Of a DNA stretch of 64,000 nucleotides, positions 44,978 through 58,903 are shown piece by piece. Both the position numbers and the translations under genes were made by a program. The stretch lies in the NCBI GenBank assembly GCA_024138025.1, contig JAMXBD010001402.1, forward strand, positions 124,001-188,000, read 5' to 3'. The notes beneath the pieces were generated by a model. The model was given only the letters and a program-made list of their open reading frames with translations. It was not told the origin of the DNA and did not search any database. Positions within the stretch are counted from its first letter, which is position 1; each line of letters begins with the position of its first letter. This stretch comes from Combretum micranthum (lineage: Eukaryota; Streptophyta; Magnoliopsida; Myrtales; Combretaceae).

Positions 44978-47081
44978 CTACCAAATAAGAATAACCTAAT
45001 GAGAATTTCATCACTTAACTACTTCAAGCTATGCATCTAAACTTAAAATCGTAATTCTCACTATTTGCAGAAGTTCCAAATTAAAACGGCCATAACTTGG
45101 TCATTTTAACTTGGAATTTCGCAAATTTTATATCGATTTCTATCTACTTCGGAAGAACTATCTGTTTCCAATATTATTACCAAGTTTTGAAAACATTAAG
45201 GTCACAGAACAGAGGGATCAGATCTGTTCTGTAACTTTTCATTTCCAAAAAATTGTTTTGCACTTAATCACAATGTTCCTAGTTGATGATTCATGTATAG
45301 ATGGAATATGAATGAATTCCTAATATGAATGACATATAATGAGTTCAATATATGCATCGTCTTGATGATTTTTGATAATGAAGCTTTTAAGAACTCCTAA
45401 TTATTACAAGACTCCACAATAGTCATTTCTTAAAAATCCATTCTTTCAAATTTTGCATCTCCTAGTGTTTTAGGATTTTATTCTTAGAATTTACTTGTTA
45501 TTAACATAAAAAAAAATGAGTCTTTATCATCTACACTATCCTAGACCTTCATTTCTTCATAGAAATTGACATTTTTCACTTTGTAAGTATATTTTCAAAT
45601 AAGCTTTTCACAAAAATCCGAATTTTGGAAAATTTCATTTCTTGTATGTTTCTTTTAAGAAAACTTGTTTAATGCATCAAAATTTAGAGCTTTACTATAT
45701 CTATTGTCTAAGGACTCCATTTAACACATAAAACTTGCAATTTGAGCTCAAATACTTGGTGATTACATATGCATCATCTCAAATTACGAATTTGACAATT
45801 TGATCACTAACTCAAAATTTTCCATTTTAATTTCATTACTTGTACACTTACTCATGCCTAAACTCATTTTAACTTGTAAAAATCATTTCTTAGAGATACC
45901 TATTACATAACCTTTCATTTTTCATGAAAAATAGAGTTTCAAAGTGGTTTCAAGGTTTTTAAAATAGGTTTCAAAAATCATCCGAATTTTCCACTAGATA
46001 TTTCTAACAAAAATCTTTTCTTTTTCAAGTTCTTTGTCCTCTATCCATAAAGATCTATCATCTAACACATCTATATACATGCAAGACTAAGCTTTTATGA
46101 TCATTAATGCATGAGAGCTCAAAATTTTCACATGAACATAAATGTCAAGAAAGATATAAATGTCTAAACACTAGATCTACAACTTATAGTGCATGAACAT
46201 GGATTTAATGACATGAACATAAACTTTTCATGCAAGATCTCTACTTTACATGCATGAACAAGATATTATTTCAACAAAAATTCATTAAACACAAGATCTA
46301 CTTCTTGTGATGGCTTGATATTCTTCTATTAGTGTTTTCCTATCCCTAGCATTTGCTCATTGGGATTTAAGATGGAAAACACACAAGAATGGTCTTGCCA
46401 TTACAAGATAATGTAAGAACAACGCTTGGAATCATCACCTAAATGGAGATTTGGAGTAGAAAAGAAGAGGAAATGAACTTGTGAATGTGTGTGTGTGTGA
46501 GGAGGGTGTCACGACAAGAAGAAGAAAAGAGAGTGTTTTGCAACTTTCAAAATTTTTAGAAGAGTAAAAATGAAGAGAGAGAGAGAAAATAAGTTATATA
46601 TTGAATGAATTAGGGTTTAGTTGAATTAAAAGAAGTAAAAATAAAAAAAATAAGAGGGAAACAAGGGGGGTGTGCGCCGGCCTTAGGAGGGAAGAGAGAG
46701 AGAGAGAGAGAGTTGAAATTGTTTAAATTTGTAATTTGTGTAATAAAATGGAGTAAAAGTGATAATTTAATAAGAGACAAAAATTTCTTGGAAAAGGAAA
46801 TATAATTGAGTAGTTGTAAGGATGTAAGAATAGGGTATGGGTAGTGCATAGTATAGGTTGTACTTGTGAATAGTGATAAATAGTAGACAAGACATCTACT
46901 TTACCGGTAGTAAAAAAAATACGGGAAAAAGGCTATAGCTGTAATTTTTATAGCCCGGAAAATTATAAAATTTATATTTTTGAAATCCTTATAAAATTTC
47001 GGTTCTGACGAATATTCCGGAATATTTTTTCTGAGTTTCTGACGAAAATTATAAAATTTATATTTTTGAAATCCTTACAAG

Positions 47082-50000
47082 GCGTCTAACACATAAAGGA
47101 GACACATCGGAATGATACATTTTATGTTGATACAATTGAGTAACAATGTAAAGGAAATACAAATTTACTATACTTTAGATACAAATCACTATACTTCAAA
47201 ATAAAAATCATTCAACTTCGATTACATTCATCCACAGACTTCCCTACATAAACTATTACAAGACAAATCATAAACTAGCTAATAACTTCAAACATTCGTA
47301 TTCTTTGCCAAAGTCCTGGAGTCATTCCCGGCTCCAGTCAATTCAGTCCCCACTTTGCATTCTTGAGATAACCTGTTCATTTAAACAACTATAGGGGTAT
47401 AAGCTACACTAGCTTAGTGAGAATTCCCTTAATCCCGTACCATAACAATCAAGTTATAATCAATCATATGTTATGCATGAACAAGCATGTGAGCAAGCAA
47501 TTATGCATGGGTATCCGGAACCCACACACAGAACGGATTTACGCCCTCCGTATCTTGGGTTAGGAATGATATTGAGTCTACACGACCGCATCTAGTCCCC
47601 AAGCCCTCGGCTCTTAGCACTCGACGCGGCTAGGCTCATCCAAGAATGCATCCACATGCGCCTTAGTACCCCTGAATGAGCTCTGGCACCGGGTTCGTTA
47701 TCCAAACGAGGCAACAACGGACCATACCGATCGACCTGCGTATGAGTAGCATGCTACCAATGCAATATGTCCGATGCGATGCATGACCAATTTAAATTTT
47801 TGCTTAGGTCAAAAATATTTATACATTCTTTAGAGTGATCAACCAATATCACACATATAACAGAAATAATATGAACGGTGCAGTTATCCAATCAAATCGT
47901 GGTTTTGATATGCTTTAGTATTCTTTGGCATACATTCATTACAGTCTCATCATGTCTTCCATCCCCATTCATATCGATTTTTATCTTGTTCCTATAACTC
48001 TAATGCAACTAACTACAGGCACAATCAAGGTAACAAAATAAGGAGAAAACTCACTTGGCCATTGGATCACCGGTCTTCTAGTAATAATAATCCGGTGGTA
48101 GGGAATCATCGATCTCGGGATCTCCTAAAAGGAAGAAATACTCTAATAAGTATTTAAACTCAAACTAATCTAAACGATCTTATACGAACTATCAAATTCG
48201 TAATTCTCGTCCTAAGCGGAAATTCCAACTTAAAACGGCCATAACTTGGTCATTTTAACTCGGAATCTCGTAAATTATATATCGATTTCTATCTACTTCG
48301 AAAGATCTATCTATTTCTAATATTATTTTCAAGTTTTGAAAACTTTGAAGCTTTGAAAAGTTCGGATCAGATTAGGGCAGCAACAATTTCAATTTCCGAA
48401 AAATAGCATTGTAATGTTTGTAATGTTCCTACTATATAAATTAGCTATACATGCAATATGAGTGATTTCCTAACATGAATGGCATGAAATGAGTTTCATG
48501 TATGCATGATCTTGAGGATTTTTGGTAAAAGAAAATTTGGAACTCCTTATTTTGCAAGACTTCAACTATAACTACTTTTTGAAAATCTAATTTTCTAACT
48601 TTGATCATTTCTATTTGTTTTGGATTTATTACTTAAGAAAATATAATTATTTTTGTTAAAATTGAGTCTTCATTATATATATTACTTATGACCTTCATTT
48701 CTACATAAAAATTTCCATTTTACACTTTGTAAGCATGTTTTCAAGTGGGGTTGATTCCAAAATCCGAATTTGGTAAAAATTGGTTTTTGAGTGATTCCTT
48801 TGAGTAAAAATCATTTGATATTTAGAAAATTAGGGCTCAATCATACATAACCACTAAGGACTTCATTCTTACACAAAAATTTGCATTTTACACTTTGCAA
48901 ATATGTTTTCCAATATGATTTACTCAAAAATCCGAATTTTAGAAAATCCATTTTTTGAATGATTCACTTGGGAAAAACTTGTTTAATGTATTGAAATTTA
49001 GGACTTTACTACATCTATTGTCTAAGGACTTCATTTAACACATAAAACTTGCAATATGAGCTCAAATACTAAGTGATTACATATGCATCATCTTAAATTA
49101 CGAATTTGAAAATTTGATCACTAACTCAAATTTTTCCATTTTAATTCCATTACTTGTTTTACACATTACTCATGCCTAAACTCATTTTAACTTGTAAAAA
49201 TCATTACTTAATGATACTTATTACCTATACACTTCATTTTTCACATAGAACATGAGTTTTGGAGTTGATAAATGGGTTTTAAAAGTTGGTCTTGGTTGGG
49301 ATCCGAATTTACAATATTCATTTTTGGACATATTTTTTGATAAAATCTATCTAAACTTATGAAAATCTATTCCTTACATATTCTATCCTAAGAGCCTTTC
49401 ATTTCTTAAATAAAAATTACACTTTGACACTTGGAAAGTGGTTTTTAAATGGGGGTCTTGCCAAAATACGAATTTTACAAATTTTGCTCAAGTTCAAATC
49501 TAAGATCTACACATAATATGAACATGCATCTAAAAGAAACCCATGGTAATGAACTATAAACTCATAGATCTAAACTTTACTTTTCAAAATCATTCATTTA
49601 TGTTATCTATACCCTAAGCCCTTCATTTTAAATGAAAAATACACATTTTGAAGTTGAAAAACCACTTTTCTAACTATGGTTCCATTTTCATACGAATTTT
49701 CAAAATTGATTTTTGTTGAAAACAAAATAGACCTTGGGTTTCCTACAACTTTCCTACCATCATCAAACTATAGCAAGTTGTTCATGAACATGAACAAAGA
49801 TCTAATGCATCTATGAACTCAAAACTTTAGATCTAGTTTTCTTAACTAGTTTTACATGCATGAATCACTAAGATAGATATGTAGATGCTAGATCTATGCA
49901 TGAATCATAAGGAATAACAAAAATAACAATTTAAATACAAGATCTATGGCATAAACAAAAATCAAAGCTATAAAAAGTTAGATCTATAATATATATCAAC

Positions 50001-51884
50001 TTTAAACAAGAAAATAATTGAAATACAAGATAATAAAAGTAGAGAAAAGGAGAGTTTCATTTTTGGCATCATCATCCTAAGCTTTTAAGCTTATGGAAGG
50101 TCATTTGATGCATCAAACCTTCATTACACTTTACCTATACCACCTATGGAAGCTTAAGAAGAAGGTTTGCTTAAGAAATCTTCAAGAAATATGTGTGGGA
50201 GCTCCAAAAAAATATAGGGGCAGCAAGGTTCCTTGCAAGAACAAGAGAGAAAGAAGAAAGAAAGAGAGGAAAAAGAGAGGAAAAGAAGGAGTAAAAGAGA
50301 TAGGGTTTCAAATGAATGAAAATGAATAAATGGAAGGCATTAAATGGAGAGAGAGGAGGGTATTAAATGAAAAAGAAAAAAAATAAAACAAGGGCAGAAA
50401 TTGTGAGGGCTGCACATGAAAATGGGGGAGGAAAGAGAGGGGAAATTGTTGAAATTTGACTTGAATTTGAATTGTGTAATAAATGTGTAATGTAACTTTC
50501 TTAAGAAGGAGTAGAAAATAATTAATTTAGTCAAAATATGAATAAATAAAGGACAATGGTAGCCATAAATGAGTCAAAAATCTGCCATCAATTGTGGGAT
50601 AATGTGTAGAAAGATTGAAGTGAAAATGAAGTGATACGTGTAAGGTGTACTTGAAGGTATGAGTTGTAAAAGTACTTTATTAATAAAATAAATTAAAATA
50701 AAATAAAATTGGAAAATTTATTCCAAATATTTGTAGCAGATTTTTCATATTTAAAATTAAATAATTATTTGAATTATTTTAGTATTTTAACAAATATGTT
50801 ACCGGTATGATCAAAATACACGAATATGGGCTATAAATAATATTTTTATAACCCGAAAAATTCTAAAAAATTATTTTATGAAAATAAAAATATTTTTAAA
50901 ATATTTTTCAATTATTAAATTAATTTATTTTATTTTTAGTATCGGGTTTTAAACAGAATCTGATCCCGAAAAGACCCGAAACGAACTAAATTTTACAAAA
51001 ACAAAATTTTCTATAACATATAAAATATTTATCTAAAAATATAAGGCTTTATAAGAATAATAAAATTTTGTAATGAAATAAAAATGAATAGTGCAAAAGA
51101 TTGATCAATTACCGGTAATAATGGAAATACGATAAAAAGGTTATAACTGTAACTTTTATAACCCGAAAAATTATATAACTGATATATTTAGAAATCTCAT
51201 GAAATTACGAGTCTAACGGTACTATTGGTATATTTTTGATATCTCGAGTCTCGGGACATGCTTTTCAAGTCTGTATCCGAACGGGTTCGAAATAGGTCAA
51301 AAATTTATCAATATGATATTTTTAAACAAACTCATATTACTATGAGCTATTCTACATATTTAGCTACGCCTCGGTCTCTAGGGTTAGGGGCACTAAGTTG
51401 CCAGACTTAGGCTATTGCATTCCGATTAGGGTTTCCAGGTGGTTTTCCGGTTTAGATCTTTACCAATTTGGAAATTGATATTTTATGTTTATACAACGTA
51501 TTTAATTTGAGAAATTTATTTTACATTTTATTTTTGTAAGTATTTAATATCCTTTAACGTTTTCGGAATTCTTGGATTGGGTTTCATTTCCGAAAGTTAA
51601 TTGTTATTTACTTTTTAATAATTTGATTTTTAGGGTTCTATATTACCCATTTTTATAAGTCGGGGTTACGTATAGAGTTTGTCGTACGTAATGGTTTTGG
51701 AATTGAAGTATGTTGAGTTCTTATTTTATTTTTAAGGATTCTTATTTTTCTCAAGTTTTGGAAATTTCTAGATTCGCTCGTGTTTTTGGATTAGTTGAAA
51801 TTTGGTTTTAATTTGGAGTGATTTTTAGGGTTTATTTTCGAAGTCCATCTTGAAATTATTTATTGAAATTTTCCGGGGCTTATA
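47082..51884 (-). repeat. Nearly complete giant LTR, second subfamily
   Basis: Lacks only about 90 bases of its 3' end, and its first base pattern TGTAAG is TATAAG. It carries TCACTAAGCTAGTGTAGC near 47405, a GC-richer non-tandem block at 47560-47790, the mini-exon (48055-48124) and the conserved box (about 48235-48315). Closest to the solo LTR at 54397-63288. Confidence 0.75.
48055..48124 (-). other. Candidate conserved mini-exon in giant LTR, copy 4
   Basis: Minus strand: TTTTAG acceptor, 70 nt, GTGAGTTTT donor, with ATGGCCAA at the donor. The peptide reads GDPEIDDSLPPDYYY followed by a stop. Confidence 0.45.
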
Positions 51885-52124
51885 GCTCGGGAAGGCCCGG
51901 AATGGAAAATTTTCTGAATTTAAAACTTTCTAAGGTTTAAAATATACTTTAAAAAAAATAATTCATATTCATTTATTTTATAAAACTTCTTTTGTTATGA
52001 AACCGAAAGAAAGCCGGATCTAGGGTTTCTAAGCTCCTCTCACTAAGCTTGAACTAGACCGATTTAGGGTTTCGTTCTTCGCTTTCCGAAGTTGATTCGA
52101 TTACTAGAAAAACTGGGGTGTACA
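51885..52124 (-). repeat. Giant-LTR 5' fragment, first subfamily
   Basis: Minus strand TGTACACCCCAGTTTTTC at 52124, then about 240 bp matching the start of the solo LTR at 36915-40382, then an abrupt switch to second-subfamily sequence. Confidence 0.65.
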
Positions 52125-52975
52125 TTATAAGAACAATAAAATTGTGTAATGAATAATAGTAAATAGTACCGAAAGACTAGCTAACTACCGATAGTAATGA
52201 AATATAAATAGAATCGCAAAATCAGACAATTCTAGTTATCGAAAATTCATAAAATTAATATTTTAGAGATCCTTATAAAAATATGAGTCTAACGGCATTA
52301 ATAACATATTTTTAGTATTTCGAATCTCAGGGCACGCTTTTCGAAGTCTGTACCCGACCGGGTTGGAAATAGATTGAAAATTCATCAATCTCATCTTTTA
52401 GAGCATCCTAGACTTAATACGAACCAACTACACCTTTTTCTCCTATTCTGACTCCTTGGTTTAGGAATACGGGATTGCCGGATCTAGGCTACGGGGTTTC
52501 TTGGGAGTTTCGCGGACTTAGGTTTTCCGGTTGACTTTCCGGTTTATACCTTTGCCAATTTGGAAACTGATATTTTATGTTTATACAACATATCTGATTT
52601 GAGAAATTTATTTTAAGTTTGATTTTTATAAGTATTTAATATTTCTCAACGTTTTCGGAATTCTTTGGATTGAGTTTTATTTCCGAAGGTTAATCATTAT
52701 TTACTTCTTAATAATTTGTTTTTGGGCTCTATTTTACCCGATTTTATAAGTTGAAGTTAAATAAAGAATTTGTTGTACATAGCGGTTTTGGAATTGAAGT
52801 ATATTGAGTTCCTATTTTATTTTTAAGGATTCTTATTTTTCTCACGATTCAGAAGTTTCTGGATTCGTTCGGGATTTGGGACTTATCAAAGTTCGGTTTT
52901 AATTAGGAGTAATTTTTAGGGTTTATTTTTGAAGTTCATCTTAGAATTATTTACTAAAATTTTCTGGGGCTTACA
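52125..52975 (-). repeat. Giant-LTR 5' fragment, second subfamily
   Basis: Minus strand TGTAAGCCCCAGAAAATTTT at 52975, then about 850 bp matching 54397-55240 (inverse) and 51060-51884. Confidence 0.75.
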
Positions 52976-53220
52976 GCACAGTTCCAATTCTGATTGCGTT
53001 GATGAGTCTCCAAGGACTTGTACAACGTTAAAAAGGTTTCGATCATCGTCCAATCATAGATCCATGATGAAATACCCATACTAGGCTTGTTTGTTCCAAG
53101 TTTCCTCAATTAATGCTCCTCATCCCTCCCTCATCCTTTTAGCCTTAGCTCACGTGACCAGTCCAATTGGAATATATAGTGGATCCTTGGATGCTGCTTC
53201 ATCACTCCCCCTCTCCTTAA

Positions 53221-54380
53221 AAGGATTCATCCTTGAATCAGCATCCCCTACATCAAAAGGAGACAGATTAAAAACATTAAAAGTCGCACTAATGTTATAC
53301 TCACCTAGAAGATCCAACTTGTAAGCATTATCATTGATCCGTGCAACCACTTGAAATGGACTGTCTCCTCTGGGTTGCAACATAGAATGCCATTGTTGTG
53401 GGAATCGTTCTTTGCGCATATGTACCACAGCCAATCACCTAGTTTAAAAACAACCTTCTTGCACACTTTATTGGCTTGCTTAGCATATTGCTCTGTTCGC
53501 CTCTCAATATGTTGTTGAACCTTTTCATGCAATTGCTTAACCACTTCTGCCTTTCGCTTTCTATCTAAGCTAGCATGCTCATCTGCAGGTAAGGGCAACA
53601 AATCCAAAGGAATGAAAGGATTAAATCCATATACAATTTCAAAAGGGGAAAACTTAGTTGCCGAATGTACACTCCTATTATATGCAAATTCTACATGTTG
53701 AAGCAATCTTCCCAACTCTTCAAGTTCTTTTTAATAATAGCTCTCAACAACTGAGATAAAGTCCTATTAACTACTTCTATTTGTCAATCAGTTTGTGGAT
53801 GGCAAGTAGTTGAAAACAATAGTTTAGTCCACAATTTTGCCCATAAAACCTTCCAGAAGTGACTCAAAAATTTTGCATCTTTATCGGAAACGATGCTCCT
53901 AAGAACTCCATGTAGACGCACGATTTACTGAAAGAACAAATCAGCAATGTGAGTCGCGTCATCAATTTTATGACAAGGAATAAAATGAGTCATTTTAGAA
54001 AACCTGTCAACAACTACAACCATAGAATCATGACCTCTTTTGGACCTAGGTAAACCCAAAACAAAAACCATGGATATTTCTACCTAAGGTTCACTAGGTG
54101 TCGGCAAAGGTGTGCACATGCCATGGGTAAAACCTTAGATTTTGCCTGCTTGCAAGTGATACATTTCTCACTTAATCTTTCAACATCTCATTTCATATGT
54201 GGCAAAAAAAAAAAAAAATTGCTCATCCAAAACTTCTAACGTTTTCCTAACACCAAAATATCCCATTAGTCCACCCCCATGTGACTCCCTCCCAAGCAAC
54301 TTTCTCAATGAACTATTAGGCACACGCAATCATTTTTCTCTAATAAATACCCATCATGCCTATAGAACTTACCAAAAGCT
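53221..54380 (-). pseudogene. int: Integrase remnant of the minus-strand gypsy element
   Basis: Minus strand from 54380: [12 protein letters not shown] approach to the zinc site, degraded HHCC region with an A/T-tract expansion near 54205, [10 protein letters not shown], then the core and [20 protein letters not shown] (about 53715-53640). The C-terminus at 53430-53220 has GEYNISATFNVFNLSPFD and ends RMNPFKERGSDE at the polypurine tract. Multiple frameshifts and stops. RNase H, RT, protease, gag and primer-binding site are all absent: the fragment joins a same-orientation LTR end at 54381. Confidence 0.85.
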
Positions 54381-55859
54381 TGATGCGAACTCCAGGTGTA
54401 AGCCCCAGAAAATTTCAATAAATAATTCTAAGATGAACTTCGAAAATAAACCCTAAAAATTACTCCAAATTAAAACCGAAATTCGACAAGTCCTAAATCA
54501 CGAACGAATCCAGACATTCTTAATCTTGAGAAAATGAAAATCCTTAAAAATAAAATAAGAACTCAACAGTCTTCAAATTCAAAACCACGACGTACGAAAA
54601 ATTCCATATTTAACTTCGACTAATAAAATTGGGTAATATAAAGCCCAAAAACAAATTATTAAAAAGTAAATAACGGTTAACTTTCGGAAATGAAACCCAA
54701 TTCAAGAATTCCGAAAACGTTAAAGAATATTAAATAATTACAAAGATAAAACTTAAAATAAATTTCTCAAATCAAATATGTTGTATAAATTAAAATATTA
54801 GTTTTCAAAGTGGCAAAGATCTAAACTAGAAAATCACCCGGAAACCCCAACCAGAATACAATAGTTTTAGTCCGGCAATCTAACGCTCTTAACCCTAGAG
54901 GCCGAGGTGTGGTTAAATGTGTAGAATAGCTCGTAGTAATATAAGTTTGCCTAAAATTATCATATTGGTAAATTTTTGACCTATTTCGAACCCATTCGGA
55001 CACAGACTTTGAAAAGCGTGTCCCGGGGCTCGAGATATAAAAAATATACCATTAGTACCATTAGACTCATAATTTCATAAGATTTCCAAATATATCAGTT
55101 ATACAATTTTTCGGGTTATAAAAGTTACAATTATAACCTTTTATCGTATTTTCATTATTACCGGTAATTAATTAGTCTTTTGCACTATTCACTTTTATTT
55201 CATTACACAATTTTATCATTCTTAAAAAGCCTTATATTTTTAGATAAATATTTTATATATTATAGAAAATTTTGTTTTTCCAAAATTAGTTCGTTTCGGG
55301 CTTATACCGGATCAGATTCTGTTTAAGACCCGATACCAAAAATAAAATAAATTAATTTAATAATTGAAAAATATTTTTATTTTCATAAAATAATTTTTTA
55401 GAATTTTTCGGGTTATAAAAATATCAATTATAGCCCATATTCGCGTATTTTGATCATACCGGTAACATATTTATTGAAATACTAAAATAATTCAAATAAT
55501 TATTTAATTTTATTCATGAAAATTCTGCCACTTATTTAAAAATATTTTTCCTAATTTTATTTTGTATTTTTCTTAATAAAAAACACTTTTTCCAACTCAT
55601 ACTTCAAGTACACCTTACACATATCACTTCCTTTTCACTTCAATCTTTCTACATTTTATCCCACACTTCATGGCAGATTTTGACCCCCTTTATGGCTGTC
55701 TTTTATCCTTTGAAACCCTCCAAAAATTAATTAAAATAACTCTCTTTCAATCCTTCTTCAAAAAGCTACACATACCATTAATTACATTATAATTTCAACT
55801 CAAAATTCAAACAAATTCACTCTCTTCTCTTCACTCAATTCACGCCAGTGCCCCGCCCG

Positions 55860-55860
55860 C

Positions 55861-55889
<29 letters not shown>
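55860..55889. repeat. Poly-C tract
   Basis: Thirty consecutive C in the giant LTR. The proline-rich open frame across it is an artefact of the run. Confidence 0.95.
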
Positions 55890-55891
<2 letters not shown>

Positions 55892-58800
55892 ACCTATTTT
55901 TCTGCATTGTTTTATTTTTTTGCTCCTTCAATTAATTAAAACACATTTAATACACTCATTTTTCTCTCTCTCTTCATTTACTCCTTCTTTCCTTTTTCAT
56001 TCCTTAACTTTTTCTCTCTCTTTTTCCTCTCTTTTCTTCTTCTTCTTGCTTTTGTTCTTACAAGGAACAAGCTGCCCCATTTCTTCCATGAGCCTCCATG
56101 CATATTTCTTGAAGATTTTTAAGTGAACTTCCTTCTTAAATATTCCATAGGTGATATAGGTAAAGTGTAATGAGAGTTTCATGCATCAAATGACCTTCCA
56201 TAAGCTTAAAAGCTTAGGATGATGATGCCAAAAATGAAACACTCATCTTCTCTATAGTTAATCTCTTGTATCACTATTATTTTCCTGTTTAAAGTAGTTA
56301 TAGTTTATAGATCTAACTTTTAGTAGCTTTGGTTTTCGTTTATGATATAGATCTTGTTATTTGAGTTGTTATTTTTGTTATTTTTATGATTTATACATAG
56401 ATCCATCATCCGCATGTCTATCTTAGTGATTCATGCATTTAAAACTAGTGTAGTAAACCAGATCTAGTGTTTTGAGTTCATACATGCATTAGACTTTATT
56501 TTATGTTCATGGATAACTTATAGTAGCATGATGATAGTAGGAATGTTTTAGAAAACTCAAGATCTATTTTATTTTCAACAAAAAAATCATTTTTCAAAAT
56601 TCGGATGAAAATGGAACCATATTTAGAAAAGTTATTTTTCAACTTCAAAATGTGCATTTTCATTTAAAATGAAGGGTTTTTTTTTTTAGGCTATAGATAA
56701 CATAAATGAGTGATTTTGATGAGTAAAGTTTAGATCTATGAGTTTATAGTTTACTACCATGGGTTTCTTTTAGATTTATGTTCATATTAAGTATAGATCT
56801 TGGTTTTGAACTTAAACAAAAATAGTGAAATTCGTATTTTGGCAAGACCCCTATTTAAAAATCACTTTTCAAATGTCAAAATGAAGTTTTTACTTGAAAT
56901 AACGAAAGTTTAATATATGTATATCATCAAGACTTCCTTTTACAAGAATCAAAGGTGATTTTCTAAAGTTATTTTCAAAATAAAAATCTCATTTTGGGAT
57001 TTTGGCCAAGGCATATTTTTAAAACATGTTTTCCAACTAAAAAATGAAGTTTTTATTCAAGATATGAAGGGCTCTTAGGATAGGATATGTAAAGAATGGA
57101 TTTTCATAAGTTTAGATAGATTTTATCAAAAGATATGTCCAAAAATAAATTTTGTAAATTCGGATCCCAACCAAGGCCAATTTTGAAAACCCATTTTTCA
57201 ACTTGGAAACAAGACTTTTAGTAAAGAAATGGAAGCCTTAAGGGATAGGTTTGATTAGGAAATGGTTTTTGAAAGACTAAATGAGTTTTACAAAGAAAAC
57301 AAGCTCACATGAATTTCTCAAAATTCGGATTTGAAAATAGCCACAATTTAAACACTTATTTCCAAATGCCAAAATGATAATTTTTATAGGAAAATGGAAG
57401 TCCTAGAGGATATATATAACAAATATCAAGTTTTTATAAGGATAAAAGGAGTTTATCAAAATATAACCTTAGAACAACAAATGGTTTCCAAGAATAGGTT
57501 AAACAATGTTTTCATCCTTCCAAATTTTGTAAAATTCGTATTTAGGCAAACGACCTATTTAAACACCTATTTTCTAACCCCAAAATGAAGGTTTTTATTG
57601 AAATAATGAAGGTAATGGTTATATAGGTCATCAAGATTGAATTTTGCTAAAAGCAAACATGATTTTACAAGAAGAAAAACCTTTTTCTTAAGTCTAGTAT
57701 AATTCAAAGTTTTACAAAGTAAAAGTTTTCAAAAAGAATTCTTGATAATATATGTATACATATAGGTAGATCATCATATAACCTTCATAACAATAGCTTG
57801 TAGGTAATACATATATGCATGATGCATTGTAGAAATAAAGTATGAAAATTGAGTTTATCCAAAACTTGTAAATTCTGATGATTTCAAAGTCATGCTTTAA
57901 AAACTCATTTATCAACTCCAAAACTTGTGTTTTATATGAAAAATAAGGAGTTTAGGTCATAGGTATCTCAAGTAATGATTTTGATAAATTAAGATAGGAT
58001 TTGCTAAGAAAAATATATAGAACAAGGAGTAGAAATGAAGTAGGAAAAATTTGAGTTGTGATCATTTCAAGAAATTCGTAATAATGGAGTAATGGCATGA
58101 AAACTCATATTTTTCAAACTCAAATTAGAAGTTTTATCAAAGAAATGAAGTCCTTAGTGACTAGGCATGGTTGAGCCTTAATTTTCTAAGTATCAAATGA
58201 ATTTTTTTTTTTTTTTTACATAAAGGAATCACCACAAAAACAAGTTTTGCAAAATTCAGATTTTAGAATCAACCCCACCTGAAAACATGTTTACAAAGTG
58301 CAAAATGGAAATTTTTATGTAGAAATGAAGGTTATAAATAATAAATATAATGAAGACTCAATTTTAACAAAAATAATTATATCTTCTTAAGAAATAAATC
58401 CAAAACAAATGAAAATGATCAAAGTTAGAAAACTAGATTTTTCCTAAGTAGTTATTATTATGGTCTTGCAAAATAAAAAGTTATAAAATTTTCTTTTAGC
58501 AAAAATCATCAAGATCATGCATACATTAAAGTCATCTCATGTCATTCATGTTAGGAAATCATTCATATTGTATGTATAGCTAATCTATATAGTAGAAACA
58601 TTTCAAACAATTACAAAACAAATTTTTCGGAAACGGAGATCGTCACCAATCATATCTGACCCCTCTGTTTCATGACCTAAATATTTTCAAAACTTAAATA
58701 TAATATTATAAATAGATAGATCTTTCGAAGTAGATAGAAATCGATATATAATTTGCGAGATTTCGAGTTAAAATGACCAAGTTATGGCCGTTTTAAGTTG

Positions 58801-58903
58801 AAATTTCTGCTTAGGATGAAAATTACGAATTTGATAGTTCGTATAAGATCGTTTGGATTAGTTAAGTGATGAAATACTTATTAGAGTATTTCTTCCTTTT
58901 TAG

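Larger units (their letters stand above)
43913..47081 (-). repeat. Giant LTR, 3' portion
   Basis: From the terminal GGGGCGTGACA (inverse at 43913) to a break at 47081. Contains a minisatellite (44575-44710), the mini-exon (44906-44977) and the conserved 80-nt box (about 45085-45165). A 34-bp sequence (AAAATTATAAAATTTATATT...) occurs twice near the break, at 46967 and 47045. Confidence 0.75.
43913..52975 (-). mobile_element. Mosaic of giant-LTR pieces with one outer target duplication
   Basis: Outer ends are canonical for the giant-LTR family: TGTCACGCC at 43913 and ...GGGGCTTACA at 52975. They are flanked by the 5-bp duplication GCACA. Inside are at least four pieces of two LTR subfamilies, all on the minus strand and listed separately. 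No internal (gag/pol) sequence is visible. Confidence 0.75.
43199..53204 (-). repeat. 3' LTR of a minus-strand gypsy element, split by a 9-kb insertion
   Basis: Minus strand: a polypurine tract (inverse of 53205-53218) precedes TGATGAAGCAGC at 53204. The LTR carries the pol tail (AKAKRMREG) and runs to 52976. It resumes at 43912 and ends at 43199 in ...TTTGCATCA, matching the end of the LTR at 4288-5028 (GGTTTAATATACCTAG). The two parts total 938 bp. GCACA is duplicated at 43908-43912 and 52976-52980. Confidence 0.75.

Noticed and set aside
50093..50329. 78-aa Lys/Arg-rich frame as a gene
   Set aside because: Purine-rich LTR sequence; the sister LTR at 56.0-56.2 kb does not keep the frame.
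55848..56126. 92-aa proline-rich open frame
   Set aside because: Created by a 30-base C-run and CT-rich LTR sequence; no protein features beyond low complexity.
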